From Facklamia lactis (GTDB taxonomy: Bacteria > Bacillota > Bacilli > Lactobacillales > Aerococcaceae), in the NCBI RefSeq assembly GCF_015863205.1, contig NZ_JACBXQ010000006.1, forward strand, positions 148,918 through 212,917: a DNA stretch of 64,000 nucleotides, given 5' to 3'. Numbering within the stretch: position 1 is the stretch's first letter; every line of letters begins with the position of its first letter. Under the pieces are notes generated by a model. The model worked only from the letters and a program-made list of their open reading frames with translations. It was not told the origin of the DNA and did not search any database. Shown piece after piece: positions 1 to 7,061 of this stretch. A program made the translations under genes and the position numbers.

Positions 1-778
1 TCAATATAGCTGCAGCATCATTTATTGTTGAAGAATTTCCAGCTGTTACCGTCCCATTTTGTTTAAAAGCTGGACGCATTTTTTCTAAGCTTTCGCTTGT
101 TTGATTAAATCTTATTCCTTCATCTTCCTTAAAAACAATCTCTTCTCCTTTTCGTTGTGGTACTTTAATAGGAATAATTTCGTCTTTGAACTTTCCAGCA
201 TGAAAGGCTTGTTCTGCTTTATGCTGACTACGAAGCGCATATAAATCCTGACTTTCTCGACTAATATCATAACTTTCTGCAATATTTTCTGCCGTGATTC
301 CCATATGATAGCCTTCAAAAGCGTCCGTTAGTCCATCTTGGATCATTGTATCTAAAAGTTGACTATGCCCCATTCGTGTTCCCCATCGAGCATTTTCTAT
401 AATGTAAGCAGCCTGACTCATATTCTCTGTTCCACCTACTGCTACTATCTGATTTTCGCCTGTTAAAATTGATTGATAACCTAGCATAATAGATTTCATT
501 CCTGAGCCACAGACCTGACTAACAGTATATGCTGAAACTTGGTTAGGAATTCCGCTTTGAATCGCAATCTGTCTTGCAATATTTTGACCTAAACCGGCCG
601 AAAGAACATTCCCAATAATGACTTCATCGATCATTGCAGGATCTAAACTTATTCTAGAATATGCTTCATAAAGAACTTTCGAACCTAATTCAACAGCAGA
701 AATATCTTTTAAACTGCCACCAAATTTTCCGATAGAGGTGCGAAAAGCTGAAACAATCACAACATCTTTCCCAGGCAT
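1..778 (-). CDS. Acetyl-CoA acetyltransferase (thiolase), C-terminus cut by window edge
   Basis: Condenses two acetyl-CoA into acetoacetyl-CoA; in Lactobacillales this usually feeds the mevalonate pathway. The start ATG at 778 follows a GGAGG box, and the frame stays open to the left edge, giving about 259 N-terminal residues. The opening VIVSAFRTSIGKFGG, the nucleophile motif VCGSGMKS (Cys about residue 90) and NSSTINDAAA near the cut are typical thiolase blocks. The C-terminal His and second Cys motifs lie outside the window. It could be a stand-alone AtoB/ThlA enzyme or the thiolase half of an MvaE-type thiolase-HMG-CoA reductase fusion; the visible part cannot decide. Confidence 0.92.
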   Translation of the reverse strand, partial: MPGKDVVIVSAFRTSIGKFGGSLKDISAVELGSKVLYEAYSRISLDPAMIDEVIIGNVLSAGLGQNIARQIAIQSGIPNQVSAYTVSQVCGSGMKSIMLGYQSILTGENQIVAVGGTENMSQAAYIIENARWGTRMGHSQLLDTMIQDGLTDAFEGYHMGITAENIAESYDISRESQDLYALRSQHKAEQAFHAGKFKDEIIPIKVPQRKGEEIVFKEDEGIRFNQTSESLEKMRPAFKQNGTVTAGNSSTINDAAAIL

Positions 779-816
779 ACAAACCTCCATAATTCTTAAT
801 ATAATGATAATTAACT

Positions 817-1659
817 TTACTTTGAAAATAATCGCTGAAGCCATGTTTTATTAATAACAGGATTAATATTTTCAACCGTTTTTTCCTCTTCTTCTGTATT
901 ATCTTCACTCACTGGATTTTCAAAATTATGTATCATTTTATAATTCATTGTTTCCATTACCTTCAAATTTTTTCGCTCAGTCATTAACATTAGCTGTTGT
1001 TGTTGATCTAATAACTGATGCAATTCTGTTATTTGCTTATTTTTAGCATTCAATTCTTCAATTAATAAATTTCTTTCACTTTCATCTTGAATCCATTTTT
1101 CTTGTAATTGTTCTTGTACAATTTCTTTAATATATTCCTTGATCGCTTCCTCATTAGCCAAACTATTTTTTTCCTCCCCTGGCTCCTCATGTTCATAAGA
1201 TTCTTCATTCATCTTTTCTATTTTATTTTGACCAGTGCTATCCTTGTCAGAATCTGTCAAATCTTTTACAGTCTCTTTCCCATCCACTTTAGCAAGCTTT
1301 TCATTTTGAAGAACGAGAGCAATTTGCTTTGCTAATTCTGGATCGTAGGTAAATTCTGGTTTTACAAGTTCAGATTCAGTGAGAATCTTGTTTTGATTTT
1401 CTTGATTATCAGCAAGTTGACTATCCTCTATTTGACTAGTCGCTCGTAAAGAAGATTCATTTGAATCCTTTTCTCTGTCAAGAGGTGTATCCGTCATAAA
1501 AGATTTTAAGAATTTCTGTTGATCTGGTGTAAAAACTAATTTTCTCTCATCATTATAAACTTTTGACTCAGGTGGAATCTTTTTGGCATGGTAATATATT
1601 AATTGGCGTGTCACATCTAATTCATCAGCAAACTGTTGAGCTGTCAAATCTTTTGACAT
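817..1659 (-). CDS. RocS-like HTH / DUF536-type DNA-binding protein with C-terminal amphipathic segment
   Basis: 280 residues in three parts. An N-terminal helix-turn-helix (about 5-45, LTAQQFADELDVTRQLIYYH) is followed by a long Glu/Asp/Ser-rich low-complexity spacer (about 55-165). A coiled coil (about 170-235) contains LLDQQQQLML, the hallmark of the DUF536 domain of Lactobacillales plasmid replication-associated proteins. The last residues, NKTWLQRLFSK, look like a short amphipathic membrane-binding helix. This order matches what I recall of pneumococcal RocS, a membrane-bound chromosome segregation factor that contacts DNA and ParB, but the spacer here is much longer. The origin-proximal position next to dnaB fits a segregation role, which is inference. 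A plasmid-type replication accessory protein is the alternative. Confidence 0.65.
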   Translation of the reverse strand: MSKDLTAQQFADELDVTRQLIYYHAKKIPPESKVYNDERKLVFTPDQQKFLKSFMTDTPLDREKDSNESSLRATSQIEDSQLADNQENQNKILTESELVKPEFTYDPELAKQIALVLQNEKLAKVDGKETVKDLTDSDKDSTGQNKIEKMNEESYEHEEPGEEKNSLANEEAIKEYIKEIVQEQLQEKWIQDESERNLLIEELNAKNKQITELHQLLDQQQQLMLMTERKNLKVMETMNYKMIHNFENPVSEDNTEEEEKTVENINPVINKTWLQRLFSK

Positions 1660-1745
1660 ATAACCCTCTCCACTTCTATTTCCTTTTCTGTAAAACCTTA
1701 CTCTCTATATTACACTGTTCCCTTGATCGATAGCAAGTGTTTTGA

Positions 1746-1784
1746 CAAAGAAAACCTTTTACAATTGCTACGTAAAAGGTTCTT
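1746..1784 (-). terminator. Terminator of dnaB
   Basis: Inverted repeat with arms AAGAACCTTTTAC and GTAAAAGGTTTTCTT read on the minus strand. It overlaps the dnaB stop codon and ends in a T-rich run. It closes the gdpP-rplI-dnaB transcription unit ahead of the rocS-like gene. Confidence 0.7.
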
Positions 1785-3141
1785 TATTAAGTGATAAACT
1801 TGAAAATTTATTATATTCTTTTTTAAATAATAGCTTAATTGTATCTCGAGCACCCGCACGGTTTTTTGCTAAAATTACCTCAACAGTATTATCTGGTAAG
1901 TCATCCTCTCGTTCTTGTTGATCACCTTCTTGCTGATGATAATCTTCTCGGTATAGAAAAGCTACTATATCCGCATCTTGTTCAATAGAACCTGATTCTC
2001 TAATATCGCTTAAAATTGGTCGTTTATTCTGTCGCTGTTCTAGTCCCCTTGATAATTGTGATAAAGCGATCACAGGAACACCTAATTCTTTCGCTAATCG
2101 TTTCAATTGCCTTGAAATTTCTGACACTTCTTGCTGACGATTTTCTTTACCATTTCCGTCAATTAATTGTAGATAGTCAATCACAATTAATCCTAAATCA
2201 GGATTTTCTTGTTTTAATCTTCGGCATTTTGCTCGAATTTCTGAAACCTTAATTCCTGCTGAATCATCAATATAGATCGGTGCATCTTTTAAAATATCTG
2301 TCGCAACAGTAAAGCTTTTCCATTCATCATCAGTTAATTGACCTGTTCTAAGATTTGAAGCGTGTATATTTCCTTCTGCACATATCATACGATTGACTAA
2401 ATCTAAAGCGCCCATTTCTAAAGAGAAAACAACAACGGGAACTTTAGATTTAGTCGCTACATTTTGAGCGATATTGAGCGCAAATGCTGTTTTCCCAACG
2501 GAAGGTCTCGCAGCAATAATAATGAGCTGATCCGGATGAAATCCATTGGTTGCTTTATCTAATTCAATATAACCCGTAGGTAAACCTACTATACTTCTTT
2601 TCTCTTCAGATAATTCTACAATTCTTTCAAAAGCTTCTACAATTAGTTTTCGCATCTCTTGAGGTCGATTGCTTTGTGATCCTTCTCCAATTGATAATAT
2701 TAATTTTTCACTATTATCAACAATCGTTTCAATTTCATCAGATTCTTCATATGCTGCTTTTGATATTTGTTGCGAAGCTTGGATTAATTGTCTCAGAACC
2801 GACTTTTCTCTAATAATTTGAGCATATTGTTCGATATTAGCAGTTGTAGGAGTATAACTGACTAAATCAATTATGTTTTCAGAGCCTCCAATATTCTCTA
2901 GTTGACCATAAGCATCTAATTGATTGATCAGCATTACTGTATCAATTGTTCCATTTCGATCAAATATTTTTTCCATAGCAGAAAAGATTTGCTGGTGAGC
3001 CGCTGAATAAAAATCATCTTCCGTTATTATCGGCTGAATAGAAGCAAGCTTCACAGGATCAAGTAAAAGACCCCCTAATAATGACTTCTCTGCCTCTATA
3101 TTGTGAGGTGGTTTTAATTGATTTATTTGTGAAAGCTCCAT
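1768..3141 (-). CDS. dnaB: Replicative DNA helicase DnaB
   Basis: Hexameric helicase that unwinds DNA ahead of the replication fork and recruits primase (named DnaC in Bacillus subtilis). 457 residues, normal length. The N-terminal primase-interacting domain (about 10-110, PPHNIEAEKSLLGGLLLDP) precedes the RecA-like ATPase with Walker A ARPSVGKTAFALNIA (about 212), Walker B LIVIDYLQLI (about 320) and the LSQLSRGLEQR motif. It lies 14 bases after rplI in the common Firmicute order gdpP-rplI-dnaB and is probably co-transcribed with them. Confidence 0.97.
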   Translation of the reverse strand: MELSQINQLKPPHNIEAEKSLLGGLLLDPVKLASIQPIITEDDFYSAAHQQIFSAMEKIFDRNGTIDTVMLINQLDAYGQLENIGGSENIIDLVSYTPTTANIEQYAQIIREKSVLRQLIQASQQISKAAYEESDEIETIVDNSEKLILSIGEGSQSNRPQEMRKLIVEAFERIVELSEEKRSIVGLPTGYIELDKATNGFHPDQLIIIAARPSVGKTAFALNIAQNVATKSKVPVVVFSLEMGALDLVNRMICAEGNIHASNLRTGQLTDDEWKSFTVATDILKDAPIYIDDSAGIKVSEIRAKCRRLKQENPDLGLIVIDYLQLIDGNGKENRQQEVSEISRQLKRLAKELGVPVIALSQLSRGLEQRQNKRPILSDIRESGSIEQDADIVAFLYREDYHQQEGDQQEREDDLPDNTVEVILAKNRAGARDTIKLLFKKEYNKFSSLSLNKEPFT

Positions 3142-3155
3142 TAATTCACCCCTAA

Positions 3156-3614
3156 TTATTTACTATTACTCTCTACTTTTACCCGAATATTAGCAACAAC
3201 CTCGGGATGTAACTTAACTTCAACATTATAAAAACCTAAAGCAGATAAATTATTTTCAAGATCTATTTTTCTTTTATCAACCGATATTTTATATTGTTTA
3301 TTTAACTCTTCTGCAATCTGTTTTGAAGGAATTGTTCCAAATAATCTTCCGTCTTCGCCTGTTTTAGCTTGAATTGTCACAATTGTACCTTCGTCCTCTA
3401 TCTTTTGTTTAAGGATCTTTGCTTCTTCTAATTGTTCTGCTTCCATACGCTCTTTGGCTTTATTATGTGCTTTTAATTCACTGATTGCACCTGAATCGGC
3501 AGTTTTAGCCAAACCATTTTTTATTAAGTAATTATTAGCATAACCATCTGATACTTCTATTATTTGTCCCTTTTTTCCTTTTTTCCGAACATCTTCTAAT
3601 AAAATAACTTTCAT
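3156..3614 (-). CDS. rplI: 50S ribosomal protein L9
   Basis: Large-subunit protein that binds 23S rRNA near the L1 stalk and helps maintain reading frame. 152 residues. The N-terminal RNA-binding domain carries VRKKGKKGQIIEVSDGYANNYLI, quoted here only to its first 20 residues of significance (VRKKGKKGQIIEVSDGYANN). A long connecting helix (about 42-78) leads to the C-terminal domain. The start codon overlaps the gdpP stop (TAATG), indicating translational coupling. Confidence 0.97.
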   Translation of the reverse strand: MKVILLEDVRKKGKKGQIIEVSDGYANNYLIKNGLAKTADSGAISELKAHNKAKERMEAEQLEEAKILKQKIEDEGTIVTIQAKTGEDGRLFGTIPSKQIAEELNKQYKISVDKRKIDLENNLSALGFYNVEVKLHPEVVANIRVKVESNSK

Positions 3615-5617
3615 TATTTTTCCTCCTTTTGATTAATTACCTCTAATAATTGTTGTTTTGCCTCTTCAATAGATATATCAGAAAGCTGTGTGGCCGCATT
3701 AGAAAGGTGACCACCGCCACCAAGAGACTCCATGATGGTTTGAACATTTATTTTTCCTAAACTTCGAGCAGAAATTCCCACTTGTTTCTGACTTCTTCTA
3801 TAAACGACAAATGATGCTTCTATACCTTCTATACCTAACATTTCATCTGCAGTTTGAGCAGCAGTCACATTATCTAAACTATTATCCTCTTCACCCAAAG
3901 TAATACCATAACCATCTGAAAAAATTTCTAATTTTTCAATTAAGCGATTTCTTTCTTTAATTGTTTCTAAACTTTCTTTTAATAAATACTGTATTTTCAT
4001 AGTATCAGCTCCATTCGCTTTTAAGAAAGCAGCAGCTTCAAAGGTTCGAGAGCCAGTTCTTAATGAAAATTGATTAGTATCTACAACGATCCCAGCCATC
4101 AATGCAGTAGCAGTCATGGTATCCATTTTAAGATGTGAATCTTGTGCGTATACATAATAGTCTGTAACTAATTCTGAAGTGGAGGAGGCTGAAGGTTCTA
4201 AATAAGTCAATACAGTATTATTAGGAAACTCCTCAGATCTACGATGATGATCTATTACAACTTTATCATATTTTTCCATCATTTGTTCCGCTTCTGAAAT
4301 AGAAGGGCGATGATGATCTACCAGAATAAACAAAGTTTTTTCTTTTAAAATTTCATCTAGATTCGGTTCTTGGATAAAAATTTCAACTTTTTCATTTTCA
4401 AAATAATCTGTTGCCAATAATTCTGTCACATCATGGTTGAGTTCTTCCTTATTAATTAAAATATGAACCTCTTTGCCATAATTTTTTATTATGTGATATA
4501 TCCCTAGAGCGGATCCAATTGAATCAGTATCAGGAAAACGATGGCCGACAATGATTACATTCGATGCAGTGACAACTGCTGATTTCATAGCTTGAAAAAA
4601 CATTTTTGCACGAATGTCAGATCTTTTCTCAGTGGAACTTGTTTTACCACCATAAAATTTTGCTTTTCCTTCAATTGGACGAACTACCACTTGGTCCCCG
4701 CCTCTACCTAAAGCTAAATCTAAATTTGCACGAACATGTTTGGCCACACCTAAAATATCTTGTTTAATATCGTTTGAATAAGATAATCCTAATGACATTG
4801 AAATTGGAATATTTTTGTCATAATATTTTTGTCTAATGCGTTCAAAAGAATTAAATTTTTCCTCCTCTAAAATTGATAATGATAAACGATTGAGAAGTAG
4901 AATAAACTGATCTTCATCAACTTGCTTAAGAAAAATTTGATATTGGTCAGCCCATCTATTCAATTCACTGATAAGATCAGATTCAAATTTTGCACTCGCT
5001 TCATCATCCATCGCATATAACAAATCATCATAATCATCCAATAACAGGTGCCCCATTACCACAATCGATTCACTTGTTACTTGTTGCATCTCAATGTCAT
5101 GTGTAATGTCATATAAATATAATGCTCGATACTCTGAATGATGTAGTCCTCTGTAATAACCATTCGTTAAAGATATTTCCTGCCACTGTTCAGTACTCGT
5201 TTGTTTTAAAAGTGCTTGAAGTTTATGATCAAGATTATTTAAGTCTTCTCCAATCAATTCTTTTTCTGAAAAGATCACCTGCATAGTGGGATTCACCCAA
5301 GTAATTCGATCATTTGGATCATATAATAATACCCCAATGGGAGCATGATAAATAGCATATTCTTGAGCTAATGCAACATTTTTTGACATCTGACTTGCGA
5401 TAAGTGTTAAATCTCTGATAAAACCTTTAATATTGAACGTAAAGAAAAAGACAATGGCTAACAACAAGAATAACAATAATAGACCTAATCGCCAATCAGA
5501 ATAAAATGCCATGATGGTTATCGCTAAATAGACAATAAACAAGCTATAGATTTGCCATGATATTTCTAAAGAATGAAAATAATTAAAAAATTCTTTTATT
5601 TTTTTTGATTTAAACAT
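3614..5617 (-). CDS. gdpP: Cyclic-di-AMP phosphodiesterase GdpP (DHH/DHHA1)
   Basis: Membrane enzyme that hydrolyses c-di-AMP to pApA and so tunes potassium, osmotic and cell-wall homeostasis. 667 residues, family length. Two membrane helices (about 20-62) are followed by a PAS domain (about 85-150), a degenerate GGDEF domain (about 175-310), a DHH domain with metal motifs GHRFPDTDSIGSA (about 354), LVDHHRP and VIDHHRR, and a C-terminal DHHA1 domain with GGGGHLSNAATQ. All catalytic aspartates and histidines are present, so it should be active. The potassium transporter genes ktrBA, whose regulatory subunit is a common c-di-AMP target, lie in the same window. Confidence 0.96.
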   Translation of the reverse strand: MFKSKKIKEFFNYFHSLEISWQIYSLFIVYLAITIMAFYSDWRLGLLLLFLLLAIVFFFTFNIKGFIRDLTLIASQMSKNVALAQEYAIYHAPIGVLLYDPNDRITWVNPTMQVIFSEKELIGEDLNNLDHKLQALLKQTSTEQWQEISLTNGYYRGLHHSEYRALYLYDITHDIEMQQVTSESIVVMGHLLLDDYDDLLYAMDDEASAKFESDLISELNRWADQYQIFLKQVDEDQFILLLNRLSLSILEEEKFNSFERIRQKYYDKNIPISMSLGLSYSNDIKQDILGVAKHVRANLDLALGRGGDQVVVRPIEGKAKFYGGKTSSTEKRSDIRAKMFFQAMKSAVVTASNVIIVGHRFPDTDSIGSALGIYHIIKNYGKEVHILINKEELNHDVTELLATDYFENEKVEIFIQEPNLDEILKEKTLFILVDHHRPSISEAEQMMEKYDKVVIDHHRRSEEFPNNTVLTYLEPSASSTSELVTDYYVYAQDSHLKMDTMTATALMAGIVVDTNQFSLRTGSRTFEAAAFLKANGADTMKIQYLLKESLETIKERNRLIEKLEIFSDGYGITLGEEDNSLDNVTAAQTADEMLGIEGIEASFVVYRRSQKQVGISARSLGKINVQTIMESLGGGGHLSNAATQLSDISIEEAKQQLLEVINQKEEK

Positions 5618-5687
5618 GGCTCACCCCTTAATTCTATTAGTCTTTATTTTATCATACTTTTCTATGCAACAAAAATCAGCATCAAAA

Positions 5688-5703
5688 TGTTTCACGTGAA
5701 ACA
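5688..5703. other. parS centromere site 1
   Basis: TGTTTCACGTGAAACA is a perfect 16-base palindrome and an exact match to the Firmicute parS consensus bound by ParB/Spo0J. It lies between gdpP and the rpsR terminator, about 10 kb from the origin. The ParA and ParB genes are at 31,375-33,013. Confidence 0.95.
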
Positions 5704-5708
5704 AATTA

Positions 5709-5738
5709 AACAAAAGCCATCTCAAATGAGATGGCTTA
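5709..5738 (-). terminator. Terminator of the rpsF-ssb-rpsR operon
   Basis: AAGCCATCTC and GAGATGGCTT form a 10-bp stem, followed on the minus strand by a TTTTG tail. It sits immediately after the rpsR stop and before parS site 1. Confidence 0.85.
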
Positions 5739-5742
5739 AAAT

Positions 5743-5976
5743 TTAATCTTGAACTGTAAATGGTAATAAAGCCATTATACGAGCACGTTTAATTGTTGCT
5801 GTTAAAGTACGTTGGTGCTTAGCACAAGTACCTGTTACTCGGCGTGGTAATATTTTACCCTTTTCTGAAATGAAACGTTTCAGTAATTCAGTATCCTTAT
5901 AATCAGGATGATCAATATGATTTGCGCAGAAATAACATACTTTTCTTCTGCGTCTTCCGCCACGACGTTGGGCCAT
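5743..5976 (-). CDS. rpsR: 30S ribosomal protein S18
   Basis: Small-subunit protein that forms a heterodimer with S6 on the platform. 77 residues with the basic N-terminus [14 protein letters not shown] and the core [24 protein letters not shown] and a later Cys (GTCAKHQ) suggest a possible metal-binding form. Last gene of the rpsF-ssb-rpsR operon. Confidence 0.97.
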   Translation of the reverse strand: MAQRRGGRRRRKVCYFCANHIDHPDYKDTELLKRFISEKGKILPRRVTGTCAKHQRTLTATIKRARIMALLPFTVQD

Positions 5977-5999
5977 TCTATTTCCTCCTTAATATTAGA

Positions 6000-6569
6000 T
6001 TAAAACGGTAAATCATCCTCTGATATATCTACCTTTTGGCTATCAGCACCAAAAGGATTTGTATCAGCTTGGCTGAAGTTTTGATTAAAATCAAAATTTG
6101 AATTATTAGATTGTTGATAATTTTGCTGATTCCGATTGCTATTGCTATTGCTATTAGAATATGGTTCTCGAGTGTCATTATTATCATTCTGATAGTGGCT
6201 ACCAGAGTTGAATGAAGCTTGAGTATCTCCTACAGGTCTTTGATCGGTAACTGACTTAGGTTCCAACAAATGAAAATTATTTACAACAACCTCTGTCACA
6301 TAAACTCGTTGACCTTGTTGATTCTCGTAATTTCGAGTTTGAATTCTTCCTTCAATTCCAATTTGTGATCCTTTACGTGTAAAGTTTGCTAAATTTTCAG
6401 CAGCTTTTCGCCAGATCACGCAATTTATAAAATCAGCTTCACGTTCACCTTGCTGATTAGTAAAACTACGATTAACGGCTAGAGTAAAGCTACCAACAGC
6501 TGTTCCAGAAGAAGTAAAACGTAAATCGACTTCCTTAGTTAATCGACCAACTAATTGTACAGTATTCAT
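6000..6569 (-). CDS. ssb: Single-stranded DNA-binding protein Ssb
   Basis: Coats single-stranded DNA during replication, repair and recombination. The OB fold spans about residues 1-105 (MNTVQLVGRLTKEVDLRFT). A Gln/Asn/Ser-rich linker containing a short SNSNSNSN repeat leads to the acidic tip DISEDDLPF that binds partner proteins. I start at the ATG at 6569, correctly spaced from GGAGG, rather than the in-frame GTG three codons upstream, which overlaps that GGAGG. 189 residues. It lies between rpsF and rpsR as in most Firmicutes, with parS site 2 just upstream. Confidence 0.96.
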   Translation of the reverse strand: MNTVQLVGRLTKEVDLRFTSSGTAVGSFTLAVNRSFTNQQGEREADFINCVIWRKAAENLANFTRKGSQIGIEGRIQTRNYENQQGQRVYVTEVVVNNFHLLEPKSVTDQRPVGDTQASFNSGSHYQNDNNDTREPYSNSNSNSNRNQQNYQQSNNSNFDFNQNFSQADTNPFGADSQKVDISEDDLPF

Positions 6570-6588
6570 AATCCGCACCTCCTACAAG

Positions 6589-6604
6589 TGTTTCACGTGA
6601 AACA
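6589..6604. other. parS centromere site 2
   Basis: A second exact TGTTTCACGTGAAACA palindrome, 901 bases from the first. It occupies most of the 40-base rpsF-ssb gap, so it sits inside an active operon between two essential genes and will be transcribed through. Confidence 0.95.
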
Positions 6605-6609
6605 ATCAA

Positions 6610-6909
6610 CTAATCCTCAATTTTTGTTATCATATGGCGTAAGATATCACGGTTGATTCGCGCTAAACGATCAAACTCGTTAATTCCGTCAGCATTATCT
6701 GCGTTTACAGTGATTAAGTGGTATATACCTTCACGGTAATCATTGATTTCATATGCTAAACGTTTCTTAGCCCAGTCTTTTGATTCTACAACTTCAGAAC
6801 CCTTATCCGTTAAAATTTGATCGAAACGAGCAATTAATTCTTGCTTAGCTTCATCGGTCATATCAGGACGAATAATGTATAAGATTTCATATTGTGTTGC
6901 TTGATTCAT
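6610..6909 (-). CDS. rpsF: 30S ribosomal protein S6
   Basis: Binds S18 and 16S rRNA on the small-subunit platform. 99 residues beginning [17 protein letters not shown]. Conserved features are the strand YEILYIIRP and the stretch [19 protein letters not shown]. The ATG at 6909 is preceded by AAGGAGGTGC; the longer frame to 6948 would include that ribosome binding site and is rejected. First gene of the rpsF-ssb-rpsR operon. Confidence 0.97.
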   Translation of the reverse strand: MNQATQYEILYIIRPDMTDEAKQELIARFDQILTDKGSEVVESKDWAKKRLAYEINDYREGIYHLITVNADNADGINEFDRLARINRDILRHMITKIED

Positions 6910-6916
6910 GACTGCA

Positions 6917-6953
6917 CCTCCTTTTGGTCTATTGGCTCTTATGAGCAAGGAGT
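6917..6953 (-). promoter_or_regulatory. Possible S6:S18 autoregulatory leader hairpin
   Basis: Just before rpsF the minus strand reads CTCCTTGCTCATAAGAGC and then AATAGACCAAAAGGAGG. CTCCTT can pair with AAGGAG, hiding the rpsF ribosome binding site, and an inner GCTC-ATAA-GAGC hairpin stacks on top. S6:S18 complexes are known to repress rpsF by binding a leader structure of this kind. The assignment rests on position and base pairing only. Confidence 0.45.
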
Positions 6954-7021
6954 AAGTAGCAAAATGCTATTAACTCACATTGCTTTATTTTAACACTTAG
7001 CTCAAATATATGCAAGAAAAT

Positions 7022-7059
7022 AATAAAAATGAGCGGTTTTAAAACCGCTCATTTTTATT
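7022..7059 (-). terminator. Terminator of gyrA (perfect palindrome)
   Basis: A 38-base perfect inverted repeat with the GC-rich core GAGCGGTTTTAAAACCGCTC, flanked by A and T runs. It begins three bases beyond the gyrA stop and would work in either direction. Confidence 0.9.
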
Positions 7060-7061
7060 CC

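Noticed and set aside
1108..1335. 75-codon plus-strand frame rich in Phe and Leu
   Set aside because: It is the antisense of the acidic, Glu-rich spacer of the RocS-like protein; complementing Glu/Lys codons generates Phe/Leu-rich pseudo-membrane sequence.
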